Shown here piece by piece: positions 9,031-22,020 of a DNA stretch of 64,000 nt; the first letter of the stretch is position 1, and every line of letters starts with the position of its first letter. A program made the position numbers and the translations under genes. Below the pieces are notes generated by a model. The model was not told the origin of the DNA. It worked only from the letters and a program-made list of their open reading frames with translations, and ran no database searches. Source of the DNA: Verticillium longisporum (taxonomy: Eukaryota; Ascomycota; Sordariomycetes; Glomerellales; Plectosphaerellaceae); contig JAETXT010000002.1 in the NCBI GenBank assembly GCA_019188255.1, forward strand, positions 3,844,001 to 3,908,000, in the 5' to 3' direction.

Positions 9031-11809
9031 CTACCAATTCAGAGGATACTGCTCAGGACGCAACCCGAAATACCCCTCCTCAGGCAGCGCCTTCAGCGAG
9101 GCGTTATTGTTGTAGAGTTGAAAGTCGACGCCGGCGCGCGGCACCTCGTTCCCCCACCAGGCGAATTGATATCCCTGGCCAGCCCCAAAGGAGAAGACGA
9201 GCGTGACCACGAGGCCCGACACGGCGACACCGACGCTGAGACCGGCGAAGATGAGGTAGGCATACTTGCCCCACCAGGCCGTGTAGCGTCGCTTGAGGTA
9301 GAACTGGAAGAACCAGGCAATGTAGATGCCGAGCGTCGCGTACGTGAGGTTGTTGTTGCCGGCCCAGCTGAGGGCGCCCGAGAGGGCGATGGCCGGGTTG
9401 AGGCAGGCCATGACGGAGGAGGCGGGCGCCCAGAAGTAGCGGTCGAAGCGGGCAAAGGGCTCGGGCTCGACGCGGCGCTGGAGGCGGGCGCGCAGGAGCG
9501 GCAGGGTTCTCTCGCTGACGATCCAGGCGACGCCGAGGAGGGCGCCGATGAGGAAGCACCACGGCAGGACGGGGTAGAGCTTGAACATGTTGTTGGTGCC
9601 AAAGGCGCCGAAGAGGATGGTCGAGGACCAGATGGAGTGGGCGTAGGCGCAGACCATGTACTGCCTGTTGTCCCAGGTGCAGAAGCTCCTGTCCTCGTTG
9701 GCGTAGAGCATGAGAAGCTCGAGGATGGCGCAGTAGATGAAGCAGTTGACGACGACGGACGAGACGTGGCCGCGAAACACCGCACGTGGGGGTATGCCGG
9801 CGTAATGCGCGTACTTGAGGTCGCCGCTGAAGCTGCCTGCCATCTGCTCAAAGGCGGCGCCTAGCATGAGGATGATGAGCTGCGGCAGCGGCTGGCCGGG
9901 GAACCAGACGCCGGGCAAGACTTGCCAAATGACGTTGAGCTGGATGCCGGTGCTGGCGATGGACTCGATGACAACCCAGGGGATGGTCAGCAGGGCACCA
10001 ATGGCTGTCACGCCAAGGATCGACCACCACGGGGTCTGCGTCGGCCAGGCCGTGAGGCTGACGATGGAGACGATGAAGCCAAAGGCAAAGACGCAGCCGT
10101 ACCACCATTCCGGCACCTCTTTGTACTTGCGCATCATTCTCGTGTGGCCGTCTGTGAAGCCCGTGTAGACGCTCCTGCGCTTCACCGTGTTGACGACCAT
10201 GCCGACGAACGCCTTCTTGATGGGGCGCCAGTACTTGGTGAAGACGTAGACAATGGAAAAGGTGTAGTAAATAAAGTTGGCGCCCGTCACGAACAGGTTG
10301 GCGATGGCATAGTACGGTGGGCCGTACTCTTGATACTTGTCCACGTCGAGGCGCTGGTTGTCGTCGAGGACCATGGAAATGTTGTAGGCACTGCCAGTGT
10401 TGTCAAAGGCGGCATTCGAGTTGATGGGCATGAAGGCGGCCCAAAAGGCGTTCTTGTAGTACATGATGAGGATAATGATGCCAGAGATGACACGCATCAC
10501 ATACTGTTGCAACTGGGCAAAGAAGGGGGCCGTCATGGCATCGATGCCGGACGCGTTCGGATCCCAGCTCGAGATCGGGTTGAAACCCATGCCGCCGTAT
10601 GACCCGGTGATGGTGGCGAGATTAAAGTTGTTCGGCGCGATCCACGTCATCCAGTTGAAGAGACGCAGTCCGACGAAGAATTGGTTGGGGATCCAGTAGT
10701 AAATGGTGAAGATGATGCCACACCAGACGAACATTCTGTAGCGTGACAAGGTCCAGCCGTTGACCTTTTCGCGCTTATTGTCTTGGTTGATGAGCGTCCT
10801 GTTGAGAGCGAGCGTCGGCAGCGTCTTGGGCCACACGGCTTCGATGGGATAGACAGCTAGGCGGCGAAGGATACCGGCCATACCGAGGCCGGATACCTGG
10901 TTCGCCAGCGCGAGCATGAGGTTGAAGCCGAAGCCGGCCCAACGCTGGTTGAAGAAGACGGGCATACGAAGAACGAGAAGACCGGTGAAATTGCCGATGC
11001 TTGAGGCACCCGTGAAGATGATGGTCGCGAACAGCTGCTCCTTGCTCGTCCAAGGGCCGGGGTTCAACGTGTAGCGCGTACCGCGGAACTTGAAGCCCCA
11101 GTCTGGAAGCAGCCAGGCCATCCCTCGACCCATTGGAACCAGAAGGAGCTGTACGACGGAGCCGGGGATCGATATGCCCGGCTGACGAGGAGCAAAGACT
11201 TTCAGATACATTGTTAGTCTTGTGTCATACAATGAATGTCCTGGGCCTCGGAATTCGGAGGTAGGAAGACAACTTACAAGTGTTGACCGCTGTGCAGACA
11301 CAAACCCAAAAGTAGCCCAGCACATAGGCGCGGAAGCTCTCACAGGCCTCGTCGGCATCATCGTAGGGCAACGTGACGGCGCGAACCTCGGCGTAAGGGG
11401 ACCAGTTGTGACACAGGCCGGCACGTTTGCAGACCTCGTACGCCCACTCGCCCTGCTCCATGTCGCAGGCCTTGTTGCCGCGGATGAGCTCGCGCAGACG
11501 CGCCATCATCTGACGATCAATGGTGTAGTCCTCTCTCTGCCTGACGTGGAGGTCCTCGAGAACCTGGACCCACGCGTCTTCGTTGCGGGTCAGAATGGCG
11601 GCCACCATGCGATCCGGATCGCAGCCGGCCGGCAGCGTCTCGCCCCCGTGCTGACCAGTATACTCAGCCTTGAGACGTTCGAACCAGCCCTCGGGGGGAA
11701 ACTGGTCCTCGGCGTCGATTTCGTTCTTCCTGTCATCCTGCTCAATGTCGATGGTGTGGTCTGTCTTGTCGAGCGGCAACCCGCTCACGCGATCATTGTC
11801 GGCTGACAT
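9031..11809 (-). CDS. Small oligopeptide transporter, OPT family
   Basis: Two exons (11809-11278 and 11198-9031; intron of 79 nt, GTAAGT...GAAAG with CTAAC branch) encode 899 aa. OPT proteins import tetra/pentapeptides, glutathione or metal chelates with protons at the plasma membrane. Family marks are NPGPWTSKEQ (motif NPGPF), about 14-16 TM segments, FSGDLKYAHYAGIPPRAVFRGH containing the GIPPR version of KIPPR, and STGIQLNVIWQVLPGVWFPGQP. The N-terminal 175 aa are cytosolic and acidic. An in-frame ATG at 11836 would add nine residues; MSADND was chosen as the simpler start. The right length and absence of stops suggest a functional gene. Confidence 0.95.
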
Positions 11810-13054
11810 GATGAGTCGCAAGGCAAAACAAAACAATGTGCCATGTCAATGGGCAACCAGTCGAGGAGGGGACCCAGAGCCGGGCAATGGCTGAAGTATA
11901 TACCAAGCCCCATGGGTACCCCATGCTGCCAACCAAGACGCCATCCACCCTGAAGCCGCGCAGGCGTCTGTCAACCTCTTGTGAGCGAGATGCGGGGGAG
12001 GGGTACGATATCCAAGCACACGTTACACGCACTAGTGCTCGCCGGCAGGATTCTTGCGAGGCAATACAAGTCCGACGCAATGCTGATCGGTATGCTGCCA
12101 CGACGAGGTGTATCGGACCAACCGCTCTCGAGACCGATCGACATGGGCGTTGCCTCCTCTTCTGGCCAAGCAGTCGTCCGACACTGGTCGCCATCTGCAT
12201 CTAGGTGCACCAGAGTGGGGGAACATGTGCTCCTTGAGGAATGGCGCGTAGCGTCCCCGCAAACGCCTCCCCTCCTCGGCAAGGGGGGACCTTGTTCGCC
12301 TTCGGATAAGGTCCATGGGACTCTGGTTCCGTGTTGTGACCCTGAAGTTGGCCCGGCCATCTTCCCCGCCTCTTGCTTTAATGCCCGGGTTGAGCCGGTC
12401 CGGTGGAGTCGCCCAGTAACATCAGGCCGCGAAGTTGAACTACCGCGAGGTAATCAACTGAGGTCGATGATGGGAGGTAAGAAGATGGCTGTAGCATTGT
12501 CGACAAGATTTAGCTATGTGCCTTCTTGACGTTGTTGATGAAGATTGGATGTACCGGAACAACTTCAGAAGTGCGCCAATGGGTTCTTCATCAGATCCAT
12601 ATAACCCAAATCACGTGCTAATACTACCCTCGTCTCGAGGAGTCGGCTTCATTTAATAATAGTCAGTCTCTTATCCTTATCTCCAAATCGAAACGCATGG
12701 TGGGAAGTCGTAGTATGTCAGATGAGATCCAATGAACAAGCAGGATGGATATTCGTCCTCCTGTCTATCTTGATTAATAAGGCATAGCCAGTCTATGGTC
12801 TCATGACCATGGAAAGGATGACTGAATGACGACACTCTGCAAGTCTGCCTTGCCAGCACATAGCTCCGTGCGCAGCTCATGCATGCCTGCAGCCTGACTG
12901 CTTCGTGGCGACCATGTCAGGCTACCTCATCCCCGCGATGGCATCGATCACAGCCTGACACTTTCCTCTTTTCACAAACCGACCATAAGCAGAGCATCGA
13001 GCATTCCACTACAGTATATCATCACAACGCCTAAGAGTGTGCAGAAGCACTAGC
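11810..13054. other. Intergenic, 1.2 kb, between OPT and NLR genes
   Basis: This is the divergent upstream region of the OPT transporter (-) and the NACHT-WD40 gene (+). Only unconvincing ORFs are present, with no RNA gene or repeat seen. Confidence 0.6.
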
Positions 13055-16000
13055 ATGAAGTTTTTGTGGGCCGTGCTGTTCACCACGCTCTGCGTTGCCG
13101 CCTCCCTGGTGCACTGCATCTACACCAAGCTGAAGAAGGCTCGTCGTCGGAGCCAGGATGCACGTCCGAATGGCCTCTACATCATTTCCAACCCAGAGAA
13201 CGCCAAGTTTGTGTTCGTGGCTCCTATGTTCTCCTTTTCAAAAGATTACCCGTTCTTACTGAACCAGGATCGTCGCCGTTCACGGCCTCGGCACACACCC
13301 CGAACGAACATGGGAAGCGTTGCCCCCTCGATCTAAAGATTCTGCCGAAAAGACACAACCTGTACACCTGTTGAGGCATTTTTTGAAGGAGGATTTCCCT
13401 GAAGCGAGGATTCTATTGCACGCACACAATTCTGACTGGATGATCAACGCACCCATCAAGACCGCGCGACAAATTGGCGAGCAGCTGATTGCCGAGCTTA
13501 CGGAACATCTTTCAAAGCATTTGGTGTGAACAGCCTGATATACAGCATATCACGCGCCGTGGCTAACTGGAGCTCAGTGCTTGCCCATTGTGTTCATCGG
13601 CCACAGCTTCGGAGGTATCATCATCAAAGAGGTACAGTGTCTGCATCCAAGACCGCTGTCATGAGCTAACGGCACAGGCCCTGTGCGCACACGGGGAGAG
13701 GTCATCCGAAATAATTGACAACACCCATGCCGTTATATTTCTTGGAACTCCCCACCTAGGATCGTCGCTATCAGTCATCGGTGCCACCGTTACGGCTATG
13801 ACCAGCGTGCTGGGTTCCAGCAACACCCTTCTCCTCATGCTGGGGCATAGAAACGGTCAACTTTTGGATCTGGAGAGACGATTCAACAGCTTGATCAAAC
13901 TGAAAGATGCCCGGCGGGGCAAAACCGAGCTGCTGGCTTTGTGCGAGGCCAAGCCTTTGACACTTGGCTGGCTCTCCTTTGGGTTGGTAAGTTTACCGAC
14001 CATGCATTGATGATGAGTGTCCTCGACTAATGGAGTAAACACCTAGGTTGTCAATCGCGACTCAGCTCTTGGCATACATGGTCCAACAGAATACCTCATC
14101 GACACGGATCATTCTGGCCTGAATAAATGCCGGAACAAGTCCGACCCCCTTTACGTCGAACTCCATCGACAAGTCAAACGACTCATACCGTAAGAAGCCT
14201 ACGCCCAAGCAAGATCTAAACACCAACTAACTGAGTAGTAATGCCACTCCCAAACTGAATGAGAGCCAGCTGTTCGTCAAAGAAAAGCTCCCCTGCGTAC
14301 CAGGGGCCGCATTCGACGATGCGGAGAACGGAGCTGACGCGTGCCTTGCTGGCACGCGCATTGAACTTCTTGGCGATATCAGAGAATGGCTGCGCGATCC
14401 CGAACGTGAACCCCTTTGCTGGTTACACGGCAAGGCTGGCACCGGTAAATCAACAATTGCCCAGTCTGTCGCTCGGGAACGGGCTGCAGCGGGGCTTCTA
14501 GCTGCCAGTTTCTTCTTCAAAAGGGGCGAGGGTGATCGCGGCAATGCCCGCCTCTTCTTTCCGGCCATCGCCGCCCAGCTCGTGAGCAGCTTTCCTGCGG
14601 CTGCTGCTCAGATGCGACATACCATTGAAGCGAATCCCGATATCGCGAGTAAGCCACTGGGAGAACAGTTCAGATTGCTCGTCCTCAAGCCTTTGGAAAA
14701 CGTCGCCGTCGCATCTCCAATGACTGTTGTTATTGACGCTCTGGATGAGTGCGATGGAGAGAACGATACCAAAGACCTCATCACCCAGCTCTCACATATC
14801 AAGAAAATCACGTCAATCCCTCTGAACTTCTTCATCACAAGCAGGAACGAACCGCCAATTCGAGAAGGCTTTAAGAGCATCCAGTCAATAGTTGATGAGC
14901 TTAAACTGGAAGAGGTCTCTGATCCCTCTGTTGAGCAGGATATCGAACGCTTCTTGCTTGTACGGTTAGAAGCCATTCGGAGTCTTGCACAATTGCCTCC
15001 TGGTTGGCCACAGGGCGAGGACTTCAATCTCCTGCTCAAAATGTCTGTCCCGTTGTTCATATATGCAGCGACTGCCTGTCGCTTCATCGAAGATAAACGC
15101 ATCCCGGGCGGACCTCAAGGCCGACTGAGACGCTGGACGGAGCATATAGGAGGGTCGAGACTACATTTTACCTACCGACCTATTCTGAAACAGCTAATCG
15201 ACGGCCTCGACGAACCTGACAAAGAAGCCATCATCAACCAATTTCACGAGATTGTCGGCACTATTATCGTTTTAGCTGAGCCTCTCGACACCACTTCGCT
15301 CGAATGTCTCTTGTCTAAACCACCTAATCATTTCGATGATTTGCTTGATTATTTACATTCTGCGCTGGATATTCCACTCAGTCGTGTGAAGCGAATCAAA
15401 CTATTTCACTTGTCTTTCCGCGACTATCTTGTCGATTCGAAGCGCGGCGCCCTTGAGTTTCACGTGGATGAAAAAGAAGCGCAAAGAAGGGTTGCAAGTG
15501 ACTGTCTTCGACTACTTTCTGATGGCCAGTCCCTGAGACAGGATATCTGCAGTCTCTCGCATCCTGGCACGGAACGAAAACAAGTTCCACAGACAAAGAT
15601 GGATGAATGTCTGCCCCCGGCAGTCCAATATGCCTGCCTACACTGGGCAGATCACTTTATCTACAGCGAAGACTTGATCAACGATCAAGACGCGGTCTAC
15701 TCGTTTCTTTGCACCCACTTGCTTCATTGGTTAGAAGCGTTGAGTCTCCTGAATCGACTTGACATAGGTGTCTCACAAATACATAAACTTCAAGAACGAA
15801 CCACAGTAAGTCACCATGCCTGGGCCTAGTTCAGGCGTGAAGCTGATATTGATTGGCCAGTGCTTGCAAGTCAAGTCGTTCGTAACGGACGCAGGCCAAT
15901 TCATTGGGTACTTCAGGTCTCCGATCATAGAGACCCCATTACAGCTGTATGCCTCCTGCCTTACCTTTGCACCATTGTCTAGTATCGTCAGAAACACATT

Positions 16001-18038
16001 TCAGGCTCAGCGTCCAAAATGGATTAGCGAGGTGCGCCTCATCAATACATCCTGGAACAGGCAACTCCGATCATTCGATGATGGGGTAGTTGGCTCAGCC
16101 ACGTTTACCGCGGACAACCACCTGGCCATTGGCGCATTTGATGGTACAATCACGGTGATGGACCCCGACACATGTCAATGTCTTCAGGTCCTTGAAGGGC
16201 ACCGAGACATCGTCTGGCAGTGTGCCTTGGCGCCCAATGGAAACTTCATCACCTGTTCCTCGGACACGACCATCAAGGTCTGGGACCTCCCCAGCGGAAC
16301 GTGTCTGAAAACACTCTTAGGCCACAAAAATGCTGTCGTATCGATTGCTATCGCCGCAAACGATCTCGTAGCATCCAGGTCTGGTGATGGAACTCTCAAA
16401 GTGTGGGACACAACGACTGAGGAATGCTTGTGGACGTGTCCTATCATTGCTCACCGTGGCATTGCTTTCGCCTCAGACAATGGAAAGATTCGACTAGCTA
16501 TATTTGACACTGAGGGGCACATCAGGGTTTTTGACCCGGCGACTAAGAGTTGCCTCCAAACCCTCAACGTAGGTCACCATGTAGAAGCCATGGCATTCGC
16601 ACTGACTAGCCGCCATGAACTACTACTAGTATTGCTCAGAGAGGCACTCGTAATCTATAACTTGAATACTGGGACTCGTGTGAGTAAAAAGGGCCAGTGG
16701 AACATAGCAATCCGGCCAACAACTCTCTCAGATGGAAATCCCTGCCAACAAGTGGTGCTGGTTCCGATTCGCAGTCGCCACGCAACCTTGGAAATCTTGA
16801 CGAGTTTAGGCAGCGCTGACACTGACATCAGTGTTAACGATCTCGAGAACTTGACTAACGGGGCAATGAAACTCGTCGATGCCATTCCATCATTTATTGG
16901 TGTATCGAGTTGTTGTGCACTTTCGAATGATGGAAGATGGTTATCGTCTGCCAGCCTTCAAAATCGTTCAGTCTTTGTATTTGATTTGCTACTTGGTACT
17001 CTACTTCCTTCTTTACTCAGGCTAAATCCAAGATCTAACGTACAAGTAGATCACGAAACAAGAGACACACAAAGGGCCGCAGCACTTGAGCTAGGGTATG
17101 AAGCGAACAATGACAAGCATGAACCCACGATATCTCTCTGCATCTCAGCCGATGCTACGCTAGTAGCTGAATTGTCTAGCCACCTTACTATCAGAATCTT
17201 GGATCACGACACTCGCAGTATTCAGCAAACCTTATACTGTCAAGAACAGGGTTACCAGATGTCGAATCTGATGGTCTTCTCGCCAAACAAGCTGTTGCTC
17301 GCGAGGGCAACATCCAAGCCAAAACTGACGATTTGGGACCTTCCTACTGCCAAATGTATTGCCAGCTTCGAAATACCAGGAAACAACCTCGTGCAGATAT
17401 CTTGTTTGCGTTTCTCGAATGACAATGAGATCATGGCTTTGACCCATTGGGGAGCGCCTCCTGTCATTTTGAAATGGCAGGAAGGAAAAAGGATTTTACA
17501 TTTCGAGTTTCAATCACACGCTCCCGAATCGATTCTATACTATGTAAGGAATCTAGCGTTTTCCAAAGACAATAATTTTCTCATAACTGCCGACACCCGA
17601 GGAGACATTACCATTTGGGACATCTCGAGGATGACTCTTCTCCGAACTATTGAGAGGGACGACAACGTCCTGAGTACCGCCGGACTCTCCAGTCAAAAGG
17701 AGTTCATAAATATCACCACAAGATACGGAATGATAAAAATTGATATTGCGTCCCTGAGGTCGATCATGGGTCAGAGATCACTTCGGTACTCTGATGGATG
17801 GATATTCAAAGACAACCTCGCTTTTCTGTGGATCCCATCCGAATATAGACCACATGACTCACAGGAAGCGGTCGCCATAAATTCCTTGAAAGGTCTCATC
17901 TATATCACTGCCAGATCGGGCAGGGTCTGGTCTTTACAGGTGTCGCTCCCCGAGCTCGACCAACTTGTTCTGAAATATCCTCCCTATCGCAGAAGGAACA
18001 GGTTTCGAATCGCCACTACAGAGGCAGGCTCGTCATGA
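13055..18038 (+). CDS. NLR-like STAND protein: membrane-anchored lipase-type hydrolase, NACHT, WD40
   Basis: Seven exons (13055-13206, 13268-13523, 13578-13631, 13678-13986, 14047-14189, 14239-15805, 15861-18038) join in frame to 1552 aa. Residues 1-25 are strongly hydrophobic and followed by KKARRR, i.e. a signal anchor. About 50-290 is an alpha/beta-hydrolase with VAVHGLG (oxyanion region), the nucleophile elbow GHSFGG (Ser about 146) and HAVIFLGTPHLG. NACHT follows: Walker A GKAGTGKS (about 369-376), Walker B VIDALDEC (about 470-476), SFRDYL late in the module. After the linker APLQLYxSxLxFAP-like segment, residues about 900-1550 are WD40-type repeats, only the first few canonical (IKVWDLPSGTC). 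Fungal proteins of this build act in non-self recognition and regulated cell death; ligand and hydrolase substrate here are unknown. Confidence 0.92.
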
Positions 18039-18356
18039 TATCGATAATCGAGTTACTGTCTTTCGCGTGGTACAATCAATCTTCCGAAGGAACCACCAAC
18101 AGTCCGAGGATTAGTTTTGGCTGTCGTTCACCAAGCAAAGGAGGTCACGATGAGCCTAGCACTGCTTCTTTCCAACCCTAGAATGGTAAATCTGTCGGCG
18201 ACATCTTATTCACCTTCTTAGCAACATGCAAGCTCATGCTACCTTTCTCAATAATGCAAATGCTTTTCCATGTCCTCTACCGCCCGCCGTTACTCATACA
18301 CCTGTCCTTAGCAGCCCCCCTCACACCAGCGCATCATCATGTCCCGCAAAGACCAC
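18039..18356. other. Convergent intergenic spacer, 318 bp
   Basis: It lies between the 3' ends of the NLR gene (+) and DUS3 (-) and probably holds both 3' UTRs. Nothing else was recognised. Confidence 0.6.
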
Positions 18357-20705
18357 CTAACCCTCGGCCTCGTAGGCGTTCGACTTGTGCTTCGGTTGAA
18401 AGGTGAAGCCCGGGTGGCAAGGGCCAAGGTACATTTCACTGCAAGCAAAAGTCAGCACGATCCTCACGACAAAGCCGCATCTCACAAGAAACCTACCTGA
18501 TCTTGATCCAATCCTTGTAGTTGTTGCTCGCAAGCAGGGTCTCCATCTCATTCCGTCCCCGGAACGCGGGCGGGCGGTCGTTGAGCGAAGGAGGCAGGTG
18601 CTCCAATATGCCGAGCGGGACGTAGCGGTGCGTAAAGCTCATCCACTCGAGCAGGAAGCGCCGGGTGAAGCCGATGCCGAGCTCGTCGGAGCCCCAGGCC
18701 TCGATACCGTAGCGAACAAACTTTTCAATGTAGCCGAGGCGCTCGGTGGCCGTCTTGTCGAGGTACTGGCCCTTTTCAATCTCCTCGAAGAGCCAGGGCT
18801 TGACGAGGGCGCCACGGCCAATCATGACGCTGTCAACGCCGGCGTTGTCAATGTGGTCAAAGTACTCGACGTGTGAGTAGCAGTCACCGTTGCCGAGAAA
18901 GTACATCTTGCCGTCCTTGGAGTTGGGCAGAGTGGAGGCATCGGGCTCGCGAATCGTGTCAGTGTCGGCGTCCTTCGTCTCGTTGTAGCCCTTGATCAGG
19001 GCAGCACATTCGGCGACGTAGCTCCAGTCAGCCCTGCGCGTGTAGCGCTGCTCGCGGCTGCGGCCGTGGAGGGTAATGGCGGCACAGCCAGGTGCGCCAA
19101 GGCGTTCACGGTGCTCGCGAGCGCCAAATGCCAGTTTGTTGATGATGGACGTGGCAGTAGGGCGATTGCTGCGGACACCAGTGCGGATTTTGACGGTCAC
19201 AGGAATTTCCCCCGAAACGGTGTTCATGCCGCGAACCATGCGCTCAAGCTTGCCGTGAGCCTCGAGGAGGGCGGAGCCGCCACCGGCCTTGAAAAGCATG
19301 TCGATTGGGCAGCCGCAGTTGAGGTCAATGACACGCAGGTGAGGGACGAAACGCTTGAGGCACTCGGCAGCCTTCACCGCAACCCAGGGCTGGTTAGCGG
19401 AGATTTGAGCGCCGAACTTGATAACAGTGGCGAGATCGTAGCCCAGGACAATGGGACCACCAGCTTTGGGCGGGTCGAGCACAGACTCGAGGGCCCTGAG
19501 GAGCGGCCAGCCAGCCATTGTGCCCTGAATGAGAGGCAGGCCCATTGCCATTTCAGAGTAGGTCAGCTCAGCGCCGAGCTCAACGGCGAGACGCCGGAAC
19601 GGGAGATTGCCCTGCGTGGTAAGAGGCGCCAGGGCGGGCGTATCGCGTCCAAAGTACAGCTTGCGCTTCTCAGAGGGCTTCAATGGTGCCTCCCTGTACT
19701 GAGCACGGAGGTCTTCGCTGTCTTCGGTGGTCTGGCGGTTACGGCGGTGGTGAAGTTCGTCGGTCAGCTTGGTCTCGTGGTTCATCCAAGAGATGTACTT
19801 GTCGACCTCCTCCATGTTGACGCGGCGACGGCTCAGATCAATCTTGACCTTGTTGTCGATAACATTGACGCTGCCAAGGCGAGCATCCTCAGGGTCCTCA
19901 TCAGTGCCATCAGAGGCGCCAAGCAGCACCAGCTCCTTACGGCCATCCTCCCGCTCGACCTCCTTCATGTGACTCCTGACGAAGCGACACTTCCAGCCCG
20001 AAGGGCAGCGACCATGGCTCTCGAAAACGGGGCATTTGCCGCCAAAAGTCTCAACATCGCCACGACGACCCTCCTCCATGTACTTGCGCAGATCGTGGGA
20101 CAGCTGGCAGCGGTCTCCATAGCGACACTCGCGCGGCGAAAACTCAGGATAATAGGCGCGGCTGTTGCACAGGCGAAACGTGTCGTCAAAGTTGCCAAAC
20201 GTGCGCTCCTTGTTCTGTCCCTTGGCCTTCTTCTTGTCGCGTTTGCCCCGCGTGTCGCGACGGGGGTGATCCCCACGCTCCTGCTGCTCCTGGTCCTGGC
20301 CGCGTCCCTCAGCAGCATCATCGTCGATGGGAACCTCCTGCTGCTTCTCAATCTCCGAGCGCGGAATCAGGAACCTGGCCGGATTAGTCCACGACGCACC
20401 CAAGCAAGAGCCCGCAACAGGGGGGGGGGGGGTCACTCAGCCTTGATAGGGGCAATGGCAGCATTGCGATCCCGAGCATCCTTCTTCACCTCGGGGACGG
20501 GGCCGTCCTGGCCCGATTCGCCCTTGGGGGCATCAGCCATGGCGACATCTCCGCCCTGGGGCTCCTCGGCAGCCTGCTCTCCCCCATTGGCGTGACTCCC
20601 ATTCTGACCGCTCGGCGTCTCACTCTCGACAGACGGCAAAGCGTCGATCTTGACGCGCTTTGCAGCTCGCTCGTCGGGCGACTGCTCACGGGCGGAGGGT
20701 TCCAT
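18357..20705 (-). CDS. DUS3: tRNA-dihydrouridine(47) synthase [NAD(P)+]
   Basis: Three exons (20705-20437, 20374-18497, 18438-18357) encode 742 aa. The enzyme reduces U47 of tRNA variable loops with FMN and NAD(P)H. The N-terminus is hydrophilic with a basic [10 protein letters not shown] patch. Two CCCH zinc fingers follow ([10 protein letters not shown]...[11 protein letters not shown] and [22 protein letters not shown]), the feature that separates Dus3 from Dus1/2/4. The TIM-barrel Dus domain begins near [16 protein letters not shown] and includes [15 protein letters not shown] (catalytic Cys near residue 440), [23 protein letters not shown] and FLGNGDCYS. The first intron contains a run of 12 G on the plus strand, which is a likely base-calling hazard. 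The start MEPSAREQ is followed by a KRVK basic motif. Confidence 0.95.
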
Positions 20706-22020
20706 GTTTGGAGCTGTGGCCTGAAGACGTCTGTGGGTGGCGATGTGTGCAGATGGTTGAAAGAGTATCAAGCGGCCGCCTCGTGGATGAGAATTTTCAA
20801 CCGCCGCTCTTCACTGAATTGGGACCTGAACGCTATTAGGCAAGACGCAAAAAAGAGAGAAACGGGCAATCAGCGAGCAGGCAATCTCATACCTCTGGTT
20901 TCCTGCGGATCTGCGACAGAAGAACCAAGCGACGGGACCGTACGCAAAAAGATCACACGCTGAGAGACAGACACTGGTCGTCACGACATGGAAAATCCTC
21001 GGCTGCAGACGCCGAAGAGCTGGTGATGAAAGCCCGGCAGGCAGGTGAGGTGGGCAAGGTGGGCAAGGGCAAGGTGGGGGACAGTTTCCATCGGCGGGAT
21101 CGATGGCGGGGCAGGCGCACGGACCAACCAGTAAGGATGGATGGGTGGTCCCTGCCGATGGCGGTCTGCCCTACCTATCTACTATCTAGGTACCTTACCT
21201 AGGTAGGTACATATGCCTCAGTCAAGTCAGTGTCTGACAGCTCTCACACACGCCGCATCTGTCACTTTGATGGATTCTTGGCAAGCCCAAGACATGCTCG
21301 AGACAACGATGACTCTGCGCGCAGCACACAAACAAATTCCAGAACAGAACCTTCACGGCGCACACATTCAGTCAATACCCATATGTATGAACACCAAGGC
21401 TGGTACTGCAACCGGCGGTGCTAAGCTCATCGTAATGTGGCGGTACGTGCCCAGCTGTTTGGAAGCCGAGCCATTGCCCAGAGTTGAAAGAAGCCATGAT
21501 TGTACACCTTGAAACACACTCCGCCGGACTCTTCTCAGTCCTCCTGTCCTGCCATTGACTCGGCCGTAGGTCGGACTCCGCGAAACGCACGGCTGGCCAG
21601 ATCATGATGGCTGAAATCATGATCCTTCCGGACCATCCGTGCCAGTCGCTACGAGTGACCGTAATCGAGAGTTCCCTCTTCATATCCTTCCTTCACCAAC
21701 CACATTGAGCCGAGCAATGCGTAGTCAGCGCCTACCCCGAAGCCGAATAGACTCGGTGTCCCAACCTCGTCTTCGGATGGTTTTTACACCACAGGCAGGC
21801 AGACTGCACGTTTCGGTGTCTTGGCCGTCCATCGTTGATCCGCCACCCGGGGAATTCCACCGGCCGTGGGCGCTCGAGGAACGGTAAGCTCGGTTTCGCC
21901 AATGTGGTTTTGGGCTTATTCGGCCGCATCAAAGTAATAGTGCTGTTGTATGTTGATTCTGCGTCGTCGCAGCGTCTTCTTTATCTCCGTGTTCATCGCC
22001 TTCTCGTGTCGTTCTGCTCT
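20706..22020. other. Intergenic, 1.3 kb, DUS3 promoter side and PPZ 3' side
   Basis: No gene recognised. It contains a palindromic TACC/CCTAGGTA tract at 21185-21213, a motif that recurs in other gene-free intervals of this window. Confidence 0.6.

Noticed and set aside
19066..20595. 509-codon plus-strand ORF opposite DUS3
   Set aside because: Antisense shadow of the dihydrouridine synthase gene.
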